From: CAWVSB01 sp036960375 | GTDB lineage: Bacteria; Pseudomonadota; Gammaproteobacteria; Pseudomonadales; CAWVSB01 | Assembly: GCA_036960375.1 (NCBI GenBank) | Contig: JBALVY010000006.1 | Span: 62,001-126,000 of the forward strand | Length of the DNA: 64,000 bases | Reading direction: 5' to 3' | Shown here: in pieces, positions 26,306 through 35,253 of the stretch | Numbering within the stretch: position 1 is the first letter of the stretch | Layout: the number at the start of each line of letters is the position of its first letter | The notes under the pieces: model-generated | What the model was told of the DNA's origin: nothing | Databases searched by the model: none | Seen by the model: the letters and a program-made list of their open reading frames with translations, nothing else | Translations under genes and position numbers: made by a program

Positions 26306-27124
26306 TTGAGCCGAATTAAAGCTTGTTTTAGTACACTATCAGAGCAAGGCCGAACGGCCCTTGTGCCTTATATCGTCGCTGGTGATCCTGAGCCTGGCCT
26401 AACAGTGGCGATGATGCATGCGTTGGTTGATGCCGGTGCAGATATGATCGAACTGGGTGTGCCGTTCTCAGACCCCATGGCTGACGGTCCGGTTATCACC
26501 TTGGCTCATGAACGTGCTCTTGAACATAAGGTAAGTCTTAGGCAAGTTATGGCTATGGTGGCTGACTTCCGTCAATCCAACTCGAATACCCCTGTGGTTT
26601 TAATGGGCTATGCAAACCCGATCGAAGTTATGGGTTATGCCACGCTAGCGCAGATCGCGTCCGAGGCTGGAGTCGATGGTTTTCTGACTGTAGATTTTCC
26701 GCCGGAGGAATCGGCAGAACTGAAGGCTGAATTACAGGCAGTGGGCATTGACGCCATATTCTTGTTAGCACCGACAACAACAAAGGAACGCATGGCAAAA
26801 ATAGCTTCCTCTGCTAGCGGATGGTTGTATTATGTTTCCCTTAAGGGCGTGACCGGTGCGGGCTTGGTGAATACTGATGAAGTACAGGAAAAAGTCGATC
26901 AATTAAAGACCATGACTAATTTGCCCGTGTGTATCGGTTTTGGTATCAAAGACGCTGAGTCTGCTCGCACTATGGCAAAAATTGGTGATGGCATTGTAGT
27001 TGGTAGCGCATTAGTCAATAGAATGGCAGAACTGTCTGCTCAAGGTATTAGCGATCGCGCCGATTTTTGTCATCAGGCAGCAGATATAATTGCGCCAATA
27101 CGGACCGCAATAGATAACCTGTAG
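26306..27124 (+). CDS. trpA: tryptophan synthase alpha chain
   Basis: TrpA, 272 residues, cleaves indole-3-glycerol phosphate. ELGVPFSDPMADGPVI contains the catalytic glutamate, DFPPEES the catalytic aspartate, and GFGIKDAESA with GIVVGSALV binds phosphate. A TTG start is used, preceded by a strong AGAGAGGGAAGGG Shine-Dalgarno region. Confidence 0.97.
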   Translation: MSRIKACFSTLSEQGRTALVPYIVAGDPEPGLTVAMMHALVDAGADMIELGVPFSDPMADGPVITLAHERALEHKVSLRQVMAMVADFRQSNSNTPVVLMGYANPIEVMGYATLAQIASEAGVDGFLTVDFPPEESAELKAELQAVGIDAIFLLAPTTTKERMAKIASSASGWLYYVSLKGVTGAGLVNTDEVQEKVDQLKTMTNLPVCIGFGIKDAESARTMAKIGDGIVVGSALVNRMAELSAQGISDRADFCHQAADIIAPIRTAIDNL

Positions 27125-27149
27125 AGCCTATAGAACAGGAAAATACAGC

Positions 27150-28016
27150 ATGAGTTGGCTTGATAAAATAGTTTCCGGTACCAAGCGCGGTGTTGGTAAG
27201 CAGGACGGCCGTTCCTCTGTACCTGAGGGTTTATGGAAAAAGTGCGTTAAATGTGACGCCGTATTGTACAAGCCAGAACTCGACAAAAATGCTGACGTTT
27301 GCCTTAAATGCGATCATCACATGCGCATCGGAGCGCGTAGACGACTCGATATATTTCTCGATCCCCAAGGGCGTGAAGAACTGGCAGCAGAGGTAGGGCC
27401 GGTAGATCGACTCAAATTCAAGGATTTAAAAAAATACAAAGATCGACTAAGTGCCGCGCAGAAATCGACAGGCGAGAAAGATGCACTGGTAGCCATGAAG
27501 GGCACGCTTGAATCTTTACCTATCGTTGCAGTAGCTTTTGAGTTCAATTTTCACGGTGGCTCAATGGGTTATGCCGTTGGAGAGCGCTTTACCCGGGCTG
27601 CGCAATACGCGCTAGAAAACCGCATACCGCTGGTGTGTTTTTCAGCGACCGGTGGTGCACGGATGCAGGAAGCGCTGATATCACTGATGCAAATGGCCAA
27701 AACCAGTGCAGTAATAGAACGTCTAAAGATGGCCGGCGTGCCGTATATTTCGGTTATTACAGATCCAACATATGGCGGCGTATCAGCCAGTCTGGCTATG
27801 TTAGGCGATCTTAATGTGGCCGAGCCGGGGGTCAGAGCGGGTTTTGCCGGCCCCAATATAATTGAACAAACCATACGACAAAAATTGCCCAAGGGTTTTC
27901 AACGGGCCGAGTTCTTACTCGAGCATGGCGCCATCGATATGATTATTTCACGTAAAGATATGCGTTCACGTCTTGGCAATATTCTCCGTATTTTGAGTAA
28001 GGCGGAGGCTGCCTGA
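27150..28016 (+). CDS. accD: acetyl-CoA carboxylase carboxyltransferase beta subunit
   Basis: AccD, 288 residues, is the beta half of the carboxyltransferase that makes malonyl-CoA. An N-terminal zinc ribbon, CVKC and CLKC separated by about 15 residues, is followed by the carboxyltransferase core with FSATGGARMQEALISLMQM and DPTYGGVSASLAMLGD. folC starts 3 bases after the stop. Confidence 0.98.
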   Translation: MSWLDKIVSGTKRGVGKQDGRSSVPEGLWKKCVKCDAVLYKPELDKNADVCLKCDHHMRIGARRRLDIFLDPQGREELAAEVGPVDRLKFKDLKKYKDRLSAAQKSTGEKDALVAMKGTLESLPIVAVAFEFNFHGGSMGYAVGERFTRAAQYALENRIPLVCFSATGGARMQEALISLMQMAKTSAVIERLKMAGVPYISVITDPTYGGVSASLAMLGDLNVAEPGVRAGFAGPNIIEQTIRQKLPKGFQRAEFLLEHGAIDMIISRKDMRSRLGNILRILSKAEAA

Positions 28017-28018
28017 CA

Positions 28019-29272
28019 TTGGACAGTGCCGCATCTCTGGCAGACTGGTTAAGTTACCTTGAAAGACAGCATCCAGCCGAAATCGAACTTGGCCTGGATC
28101 GTGTTCGCACGGTCGCAGAAAGATTACTTTCACCGCTAAACAGTAAAGTCATTACTGTCGCCGGAACAAATGGTAAAGGTTCAACCGTTCGTCTGTTGCA
28201 GGCCTTGCTCAATGCGCATGGCTATCGTGTGGCAACGTTTACTTCGCCGCATTTAATACAATACAACGAAAGAGTCTGTATAGATGGTCAAGCTTTGGAT
28301 GACCAAACGCTGTGTAGCGGATTTGCCGCTGTGGAAGCTGTACGAAACGAGGTGCCTCTCACTTATTTTGAATTCTCGACACTGGGTGCTCTGTGGTGTT
28401 TTGCGCAGCAAACACTGGATTATTTGATATTAGAAATTGGCCTGGGTGGACGGCTGGATTCGGTCAATGTTATTGACTCGGATATCGCCGTGATTACCTC
28501 GGTTCAACTTGATCATCAAGACTGGCTTGGCGATGATCTTGAATCGATTGGATTTGAGAAAGCCGGCATCATGCGTAGAAACTCCGTCGTCGTGTGCGGG
28601 CCAGACATGCCAAAGTCGGTCCTTGCCCATGCCGAGAGTCTCCACTGTCCTATTTTGTTATCGGGAGCTGATTTCTCCCTGATAAAAGAATCCGATGAGA
28701 GTTGGAGCTGGCAAAATCAGGATCTATCTATAGCCGATCTACCGGAACCTCATTTGCCGATTAATAGTCTGGCAATAGCCATCCAGGTTCTGTTACTGCT
28801 ATTACCTGAGCCGGAGCTAACCACTGTTCGAGATGTAGTGGCAGAATGCACGTTGGCTGGTCGAAATCAGCATCTAACCGTGGAAGATAAATCTCTTCTG
28901 CTAGATGTTGCCCATAATCCTGCAGCGGCAATATTGCTGGCCGATCGTTTACAGCGGCAGCCGGTCAATGGTCGAACCCACGTACTGCTTGCTATGCTGA
29001 AGGATAAGGACTGGGAAGGTGTGGTCGTTGCACTTAAAGAGGTAGTCGATGGCGGTTGGTTTCTGGCCGAACTCAAAAACGAACGGGCACTTCCTGCTGC
29101 GCAATTGGCTGACACTCTGTATGATCATGATGTATCTATGGTGAGTTTAAACAAAAACATACGTCAAGCCCTGCGTAGAGCTCTTTCAGTGATGGGGACC
29201 GAGGACCGACTATTGGTCTGTGGTTCTTTCTATACTGTGGCAGGGGTTTTGGAGTTGATTAATGCGAGGTGA
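28019..29272 (+). CDS. folC: dihydrofolate synthase / folylpolyglutamate synthase
   Basis: FolC, 417 residues, adds glutamate to dihydropteroate and to reduced folates. The P-loop is TVAGTNGKGSTVRLLQ, TFTSPHLIQYNERV is the folate-loop motif, and DVAHNPAA and YLILEIGLGGRLDSVN are family signatures. The TTG at 28019 is used because it follows accD closely and gives the normal N-terminus. Confidence 0.96.
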   Translation: MDSAASLADWLSYLERQHPAEIELGLDRVRTVAERLLSPLNSKVITVAGTNGKGSTVRLLQALLNAHGYRVATFTSPHLIQYNERVCIDGQALDDQTLCSGFAAVEAVRNEVPLTYFEFSTLGALWCFAQQTLDYLILEIGLGGRLDSVNVIDSDIAVITSVQLDHQDWLGDDLESIGFEKAGIMRRNSVVVCGPDMPKSVLAHAESLHCPILLSGADFSLIKESDESWSWQNQDLSIADLPEPHLPINSLAIAIQVLLLLLPEPELTTVRDVVAECTLAGRNQHLTVEDKSLLLDVAHNPAAAILLADRLQRQPVNGRTHVLLAMLKDKDWEGVVVALKEVVDGGWFLAELKNERALPAAQLADTLYDHDVSMVSLNKNIRQALRRALSVMGTEDRLLVCGSFYTVAGVLELINAR

Positions 29273-29275
29273 CGC

Positions 29276-29923
29276 TTGAACGACGGTTTAAGGCAGCGGC
29301 TAGTCGGTGCAGCAGTATTCATTCTACTGGGTTTTATATTTTGGCCCATTATTATGGGGCCGGAAGAAGAGAGAGATGTCGTCCTCGAATCTCGCTTGCC
29401 CGAACTTGCCGAACTGGAGCGCTTCACTGTTGAAGAGCCCGTCAGACCTGCAGATGTAGAGGGGGTTGGCAGCTACAGACAGGCCTTAGTAGCAGAACAG
29501 GAGTCTTTGGCGCTTGAGGCCGATCAAGCCACTCGAGAGAAAGCCGAAGCTGTGGTTATTGCACAAGAAGATAGCACACCCGGTGAAGAGGTCGCTGATG
29601 AACCGTCCAAAACGTCCAGCACGGTAGAGCCGCTAAGCTTAAGCGTTGAAGACGCCGGCTCAGATGGGGCAGGTATTATCAAGGGCTGGGTGGTTCAGGT
29701 AGGTGGCTTTAGCTCGGATGAAAATGCAGCGAAGTTGCAACTCAAGCTGCAAACGAAACAATATCACAGCTATGTTCAACCACGTAGCAACGATAAAGAT
29801 CTCTTGAGGGTAATGGTCGGTCCGGTGGTTGACCCGGAAGAAGCGGAGCGTCTCAAAGTTAGGCTAAAAAAAGAGCTGAAGCTGGAAGGTCGAATTATTC
29901 GATATATTCCCTATACTCCCTGA
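29276..29923 (+). CDS. dedD: SPOR-domain protein, DedD-like
   Basis: A 215-residue bitopic membrane protein: one N-terminal transmembrane segment (LVGAAVFILLGFIFWPIIMG), an acidic variable linker, and a C-terminal SPOR domain (WVVQVGGFSSDENAAKLQLK ... RVMVGPV) that binds denuded septal peptidoglycan. It is the DedD position in the folC-dedD-cvpA-purF order. A TTG start is used, three bases after folC. Confidence 0.88.
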   Translation: MNDGLRQRLVGAAVFILLGFIFWPIIMGPEEERDVVLESRLPELAELERFTVEEPVRPADVEGVGSYRQALVAEQESLALEADQATREKAEAVVIAQEDSTPGEEVADEPSKTSSTVEPLSLSVEDAGSDGAGIIKGWVVQVGGFSSDENAAKLQLKLQTKQYHSYVQPRSNDKDLLRVMVGPVVDPEEAERLKVRLKKELKLEGRIIRYIPYTP

Positions 29924-29999
29924 TTTACCATTTGGGCTGGCATCGCTATTTTGCTAGAATTACGTTTGTTATTAACCCTGTCTGTAGGAATGCCACTTT

Positions 30000-30500
30000 A
30001 TGAATTGGGCCGATTGGTCAATAGTTGGAATCGTCGCACTGTCGGCGCTGATCAGTCTGTCTCGGGGTTTTGTCAAAGAGGCCTTGTCGCTGGTTATTTG
30101 GGTGGGAGCCATCGTTGTCGCGTTTTTGTTTAATGACAGTTTGCAAACCCTTCTGGTCTCCCATATTGATGTACCATCTGTGCGCCAGGTTGTGGCTTTC
30201 AGCCTGTTGTTTATTGTGACGCTGATCCTGGGCGGCTTGATAAATCACTTAATCGGCGAGCTGGTGAAAATGACCGGCTTAAGTGGAACCGACCGCCTGT
30301 TAGGCATGGTATTTGGCGTCATGCGGGGAATAATTCTCGTACTTGCGCTATTAATAATGGTGCCGGCAATTATCCCCATAGATCAGGACCCTTGGTATCT
30401 GCAGTCCAGGCTGATCCCTGAACTACTGAAACTGGAAGGCTGGGCCACAGATATGGCTAAGCAAACGATGGCTTTGATAGAACAACTCATTAATCAGTGA
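30000..30500 (+). CDS. cvpA: CvpA family membrane protein
   Basis: A 166-residue inner-membrane protein with about four hydrophobic helices. It begins MNWADWSIVGIVALSALISL, typical of CvpA, and contains LSGTDRLLGMVFGVMRG, the family's most conserved loop. In E. coli CvpA is linked to colicin V production and envelope stress tolerance; its biochemical role is unclear. It lies 29 bases upstream of purF as in most gammaproteobacteria. Confidence 0.93.
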   Translation: MNWADWSIVGIVALSALISLSRGFVKEALSLVIWVGAIVVAFLFNDSLQTLLVSHIDVPSVRQVVAFSLLFIVTLILGGLINHLIGELVKMTGLSGTDRLLGMVFGVMRGIILVLALLIMVPAIIPIDQDPWYLQSRLIPELLKLEGWATDMAKQTMALIEQLINQ

Positions 30501-30529
30501 ATTAGGTTTCATAACCTAGCGGAGTTTTT

Positions 30530-32035
30530 ATGTGTGGAATCATAGGTGTTGCGGGCAAGTCCGACGTCAACGTACTTCTTTATGACGCTCTGACCGTACT
30601 GCAGCATCGAGGCCAGGATTCGGCGGGTATCGTGACCTACGGTGACGGTAATCAGTCGCAGAAAAAGGGCAACGGCCTGGTACGGGATGTTTTCAATACA
30701 CGTGACATGAAGAACCTGCGTGGGCATTTTGGCATTGGCCATGTGCGTTATCCTACGGCCGGCAGCTCTAGCCCCGCCTTGGCCCAGCCTTTCTATGTCA
30801 ACTCTCCCTACGGTATTAGTTTGGCCCACAACGGCAATTTAACTAACACCGAGCAATTGACTAAAGAATTGTTTACCTCTGACCTAAGGCATCTGAATAC
30901 AGATTCAGATTCAGAGGTTTTGCTTAATGTGTTTGCCCATGAGCTGCAAAATAGAGGTAAATTGAAACCTCGGCCGGAAGACTTTTTTGCCGCAGTAGAA
31001 GGTATTCATCAGCGTTGTGAGGGCGGTTACGCTGCTTGTGTCCTGATAGTCAATTATGGACTGTTAGCATTTCGCGATCCCAATGGTATTCGACCGCTAG
31101 TCTACGGCTCAAGAGAAACAGAGGCGGGTACCGAATACATGATTGCTTCCGAGAGCGTGGCACTTTCTGTGCTGGGCTTTCAGTTGATACGTGATGTTGC
31201 TCCGGGCGAGGCAATATTTGTCGATCTGGAAGGTCAACTTTATACACGCCAATGTGCTGAGAATCCGACTCTTAACCCCTGCATCTTCGAACATGTGTAT
31301 TTTGCCCGCCCCGACTCCATTATGGACGGTATTTCAGTCTATAAATCGCGTTTGCGTCAGGGTGAACGGCTAGCGCAAAAGATAAAACGTTTGTGGCCTG
31401 AGCATGACATCGATGTAGTTATTCCTATACCCGATACCAGTCGCGTGGCGGCACAGGCAATGGCCTATGAGCTTGGCGTCAAGTTTCGTGAAGGGCTGAT
31501 GAAAAATCGTTACATCGGTAGAACCTTTATTATGCCTGGACAAGAGCTGCGTAAAAAATCGGTTCGGCGCAAATTGAATGCCATAGATCTGGAATTTAGA
31601 GGAAAAAATGTACTGTTGGTTGACGACTCAATTGTTCGTGGTACGACTAGCAGTCAAATTATTGAAATGGCCAGAGATGCCGGCGCGGCTAAAGTCTATT
31701 TGGCTTCTGCTGCACCGCCCGTCACTCACCCCAACGTATACGGCATCGATATGCCCTCAGCTGACGAGCTAATTGCACATGGCAGAACCGTAGAGGAAAT
31801 TACTGAGGAAATAGGAGCTGATTGGCTTATATACCAGGACCTTGATGATTTAATTGAAAGTTGTGCCGAGGGCAATCCTGCTATCGAAACATTTGAATGC
31901 TCCGTTTTTGATGGTAAATATGTGACCGGGGGCATCAATCAACACTACCTCGACCGTATAGAAGCTTTACGTAATGACGATAGTAAAAAAGAACTCGATG
32001 GCGACAGCGACAACGCTGAACAAGCCGTCATTTAA
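30530..32035 (+). CDS. purF: amidophosphoribosyltransferase
   Basis: PurF, 501 residues, makes 5-phosphoribosylamine, the first committed step of purine synthesis. Cys2 in MCGIIGVAG is the N-terminal glutaminase nucleophile, with no propeptide. The PRPP loop is VLLVDDSIVRGTTS. RIGHV-type and HNGNL motifs are present, and KNRYIGRTFI is the flexible loop. metZ follows after nine bases. Confidence 0.98.
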   Translation: MCGIIGVAGKSDVNVLLYDALTVLQHRGQDSAGIVTYGDGNQSQKKGNGLVRDVFNTRDMKNLRGHFGIGHVRYPTAGSSSPALAQPFYVNSPYGISLAHNGNLTNTEQLTKELFTSDLRHLNTDSDSEVLLNVFAHELQNRGKLKPRPEDFFAAVEGIHQRCEGGYAACVLIVNYGLLAFRDPNGIRPLVYGSRETEAGTEYMIASESVALSVLGFQLIRDVAPGEAIFVDLEGQLYTRQCAENPTLNPCIFEHVYFARPDSIMDGISVYKSRLRQGERLAQKIKRLWPEHDIDVVIPIPDTSRVAAQAMAYELGVKFREGLMKNRYIGRTFIMPGQELRKKSVRRKLNAIDLEFRGKNVLLVDDSIVRGTTSSQIIEMARDAGAAKVYLASAAPPVTHPNVYGIDMPSADELIAHGRTVEEITEEIGADWLIYQDLDDLIESCAEGNPAIETFECSVFDGKYVTGGINQHYLDRIEALRNDDSKKELDGDSDNAEQAVI

Positions 32036-32044
32036 GAGGTAGCT

Positions 32045-33256
32045 ATGAGCAAAGAGCGCGACGCATACCGGGCAGCTTTAATAGACACCGGTTTTGATAC
32101 CCGTGCGGTTCGTCTGGGTCAGGAACGAAGTCACGAAGGCGAGCATGGTGAAGCCATCTTCATGACCTCTAGTTACATTTTTCCCGATGCAGCCTCAGCC
32201 GCTGCTCGTTTTGGTGGCGAAGAGAGCGGTAATGTCTATTCACGCTATACCAATCCTACCGTACGTGTTTTTGAAGAACGTATTGCAAGTCTGGAGGGCG
32301 CCGAGGCGGCAGTAGCTACAGCGTCTGGCATGGCCGCAATTCTGAGTGTATTTATGGCTCTGCTATCCAGCGGAGATCACGTCGTATGCTCACGCAGTGT
32401 GTTTGGCACCACGACAAGTCTATTCAATAGATACTTCTGCAAATTCGGGGTGGAAGTCAGTTTTGTATGTCCGACTGACCCGCAGGCCTGGCGGGATGCG
32501 ATTAGACCGCAAACCAAAGCCTTGTTTCTGGAAACGCCCTCTAATCCTCAGGCTGAAATAGCCGACATTAGCTCGTTGGCGGAGTTGGCTCATAGTCATG
32601 ACGCGCTGCTGATTGTCGATAACTGTTTCTGCACGCCAGCGCTGCAAAGACCGCTGGAGCTTGGTGCCGACGTCGTCGTTCACTCAGCGACAAAATATCT
32701 AGACGGTCAGGGCAGGGCAGTCGGTGGCGTTGTTGTCGGGTCTGAAGAATTTATGGGTGAAGTGCTTATTTTTCTTCGTACTGCGGGCCCAACAATGAGT
32801 GCCTTTAACGCATGGGTGTTTCTGAAAGGCCTTGAAACACTAAACCTGCGCATGAAGTCTCACTGCGCCAATGCGATGGAAGTCGCTAGCTGGCTGGAAG
32901 CGCAAGCAGGTGTTGAGCGAGTTTATTATGCCGGGTTAACGAGTCACCCGGGTCATGAGTTAGCTAAACGCCAGCAGAGCGGCTATGGCGGCGTAGTGTC
33001 TTTTGATGTCATCGGTGGCCAGGCTGAGGCTTGGCGGGTTATTGATGCAACTAAATTTCTATCATTAACGGCTAATTTGGGCGATTCAAAATCTACTATT
33101 GTTCATCCGGCCACTACTACTCATGGTCGACTCAGTGATGCTGAAAGAGCAGAAGCGGGAATCGGGCAAAACCTGATACGGGTTTCGGTAGGTCTTGAAA
33201 ACGTTGAAGACATCAAAGCTGATCTGGCCCGCGGGCTGGCGGCGTTGCAAATATAG
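32045..33256 (+). CDS. metZ: O-succinylhomoserine sulfhydrylase
   Basis: A 403-residue Cys/Met-metabolism PLP enzyme, converting O-succinylhomoserine and sulfide to homocysteine. The PLP lysine is in VVHSATKYLDGQGR, with YSRYTNPTVRVFEERIA near the N-terminus. The KYLDGQGR form and the position next to purF fit MetZ of pseudomonads rather than cystathionine synthase MetB. Confidence 0.95.
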   Translation: MSKERDAYRAALIDTGFDTRAVRLGQERSHEGEHGEAIFMTSSYIFPDAASAAARFGGEESGNVYSRYTNPTVRVFEERIASLEGAEAAVATASGMAAILSVFMALLSSGDHVVCSRSVFGTTTSLFNRYFCKFGVEVSFVCPTDPQAWRDAIRPQTKALFLETPSNPQAEIADISSLAELAHSHDALLIVDNCFCTPALQRPLELGADVVVHSATKYLDGQGRAVGGVVVGSEEFMGEVLIFLRTAGPTMSAFNAWVFLKGLETLNLRMKSHCANAMEVASWLEAQAGVERVYYAGLTSHPGHELAKRQQSGYGGVVSFDVIGGQAEAWRVIDATKFLSLTANLGDSKSTIVHPATTTHGRLSDAERAEAGIGQNLIRVSVGLENVEDIKADLARGLAALQI

Positions 33257-33261
33257 GCTAA

Positions 33262-33284
33262 AAGGCCGGGTTGAATTCGGCTTT
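33262..33284 (+). terminator. possible terminator after metZ
   Basis: AAGGCCG pairs with CGGCTTT (7 bp, one G-U) around a 9-nt loop just after the metZ stop. The T-tract is short (TTTGTTGT). Confidence 0.45.
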
Positions 33285-33377
33285 GTTGTACTGGTTCGCA
33301 GAAATAACTCCGCTGGATGCTAGCCTGAGCGTGGCTTTGCCAAAGTGGAGTTTTTATAAAAAAACAACGAGCAAATA

Positions 33378-34298
33378 ATGAACAAACATATATTGCCAGT
33401 AATCGATAGTGTATCGAAAGTATTAGTCGGTAAGCGCAATGAGGTACAACTCGCGCTGGCTTGTTTGTTAGCCCGCGGGCATTTGCTCATTGAGGATATT
33501 CCGGGCATGGGCAAAACCACCCTGGCACAGGCTTTAGCCAAGGTACTGGGGCTCGAATACAACCGGGTGCAATTTACCAGTGACTTACTTCCCGGCGATG
33601 TTATAGGTAGCTCCATTTTTAATCGCAAAGACTCGTGTTTCGAATTTCATCCAGGACCGATATTTACACAAATTCTATTGGCCGATGAGGTCAACAGAGC
33701 GACTCCCAAAACCCAAAGCGCATTGCTGGAAGCGATGGCTGAAGGGCAGGTAAGTGTCGACGGCACTACCCATGTATTACAGCAACCCTTCTTTGTCATT
33801 GCGACGCAAAATCCAGAGAGACATGGCGGTACGTTTCCGCTGCCGGAATCTCAACTCGATCGCTTTACTATGCGTTTGTCCTTGGGTTATCCGGATAAAG
33901 ACGCTGAGAGGAAAATACTATTGGGGGAGGCAGGCGAATCTCAATTGGTGAACATGAGTTCTTTATTGGCAAAAGGAGAGCTGGCTATAATGCAGCGCCA
34001 GGTTCAGGGTGTTCGTCTTAGCGATTCGGTACTTGATTATATCCAGCGCTTACTTGGTGCGAGTCGCCGTAGTCCGGATATAAGCACTGGCCTTTCCCCG
34101 CGAGCAGCACAGGCATTGGTGAGTTCCGCTAAAGCCTGGGCCTATATTAGTGGGCGCGATTATCTTATTCCAGAAGACGTTCAGACCGTATTTTCGTCGA
34201 TCAGCGATCACAGGCTTAGAGACGCGGCATATCTGCTTTCTGCTACCGGCGCTTTATCTAATGCAGTCCTTAATAGTGTAGATGTTTTAGATGGTTAA
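33378..34298 (+). CDS. MoxR-family AAA+ ATPase
   Basis: A 306-residue AAA+ ATPase, thought to act as a chaperone or activator for partner proteins. The Walker A motif is DIPGMGKTTLAQAL, Walker B is LLADEVNRATPKTQSALLEAM, and the C-terminal lid contains STGLSPRAAQALVSSAKAWA. It is the first gene of a MoxR-DUF58-transglutaminase operon, overlapping the next gene by eight bases. Confidence 0.93.
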   Translation: MNKHILPVIDSVSKVLVGKRNEVQLALACLLARGHLLIEDIPGMGKTTLAQALAKVLGLEYNRVQFTSDLLPGDVIGSSIFNRKDSCFEFHPGPIFTQILLADEVNRATPKTQSALLEAMAEGQVSVDGTTHVLQQPFFVIATQNPERHGGTFPLPESQLDRFTMRLSLGYPDKDAERKILLGEAGESQLVNMSSLLAKGELAIMQRQVQGVRLSDSVLDYIQRLLGASRRSPDISTGLSPRAAQALVSSAKAWAYISGRDYLIPEDVQTVFSSISDHRLRDAAYLLSATGALSNAVLNSVDVLDG

Positions 34299-35253
34299 AG
34301 CCCGGGTGGCTAAACGCTGGCAGCGTTGGCTGGATAAGCGTATTCCACCGCGACATGAAGTCGTACTCGATCAAAAGAAAATCTTTGTTTTTCCCTCCAA
34401 AGCCGGGTTCCTCTACGGAGCCATGTTGGTCGTCATGCTGATGACGGCAATCAACTATCAGAATAACAGTATCTACCTGCTGACCTTCTTCCTTGCCGGG
34501 CTGTTTGTGGTCGCCATTCAAGGAGCCTATTCCAATATGGCCGGTTTGAAGATACAGCGTATGGCGGCAGAGGCCTCTTTTGCCGGCGAAGATGTCAGTT
34601 TTCGGTTTTCGCTAGCTGCGAAAGATAATGCCAGGCATCAGTCTATCGAAGTCGGTTGGCCTGGTGGTCCGGAGGTTGTCGGCAGCTTGGGAGAATTAAG
34701 CGAGCAGATATTGGATCTACACGTTAGAGCTAAAAAACGAGGAACAATCCGAGCCGCCAGATTGCGAGTGCAGTCATATTATCCGCTTGGACTAATTCGG
34801 GCCTGGAGTTGGGTTGATCTGGATTTGACCTGTCCGGTATACCCAAAACCCATTGCGCTAGATTTTACCTCTTCTGGCGGTAACGACGCCGACAATACCC
34901 GTAGCAGCCCAGTAGCCAATGATGAATTGGCAAATATCCGTAGTTGGCGGCAGGGTGACTCCAAGCGCAGACTATTATGGAAGGCTTATGCAAAAACCGG
35001 TGCATTATTAAGCCTGGATTTCGAAGAACCCGGAGAAGACGCAGTGTGGTTAAGTTGGGATCAGTTTGAAGGGCTGGAAAGAGAGTGGCGCTTAAGTGGG
35101 TTGTGCCAAGCTGCACTCGATCTAACGGAAACCGGAAGAGAATTTGGATTGAGGATTCCAGGTACGGAAATAGAACCCTCTAGTGGTCAGGCTCATCTTC
35201 ACCAGATATTGCTATCGCTGGCGCAATTTGACGGCCTGGAGTACTCGATGTGA
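34291..35253 (+). CDS. DUF58 domain protein
   Basis: A 320-residue membrane-associated protein with two closely spaced N-terminal hydrophobic segments (residues ~30-70: FLYGAMLVVMLMTAINYQNN, TFFLAGLFVVAIQGA) and a DUF58 region, whose signature RSWRQGDSKRRLLWKAYAKTG is clear. DUF58 proteins are regular partners of MoxR ATPases. The exact function is unknown. Confidence 0.88.
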   Translation: MVKARVAKRWQRWLDKRIPPRHEVVLDQKKIFVFPSKAGFLYGAMLVVMLMTAINYQNNSIYLLTFFLAGLFVVAIQGAYSNMAGLKIQRMAAEASFAGEDVSFRFSLAAKDNARHQSIEVGWPGGPEVVGSLGELSEQILDLHVRAKKRGTIRAARLRVQSYYPLGLIRAWSWVDLDLTCPVYPKPIALDFTSSGGNDADNTRSSPVANDELANIRSWRQGDSKRRLLWKAYAKTGALLSLDFEEPGEDAVWLSWDQFEGLEREWRLSGLCQAALDLTETGREFGLRIPGTEIEPSSGQAHLHQILLSLAQFDGLEYSM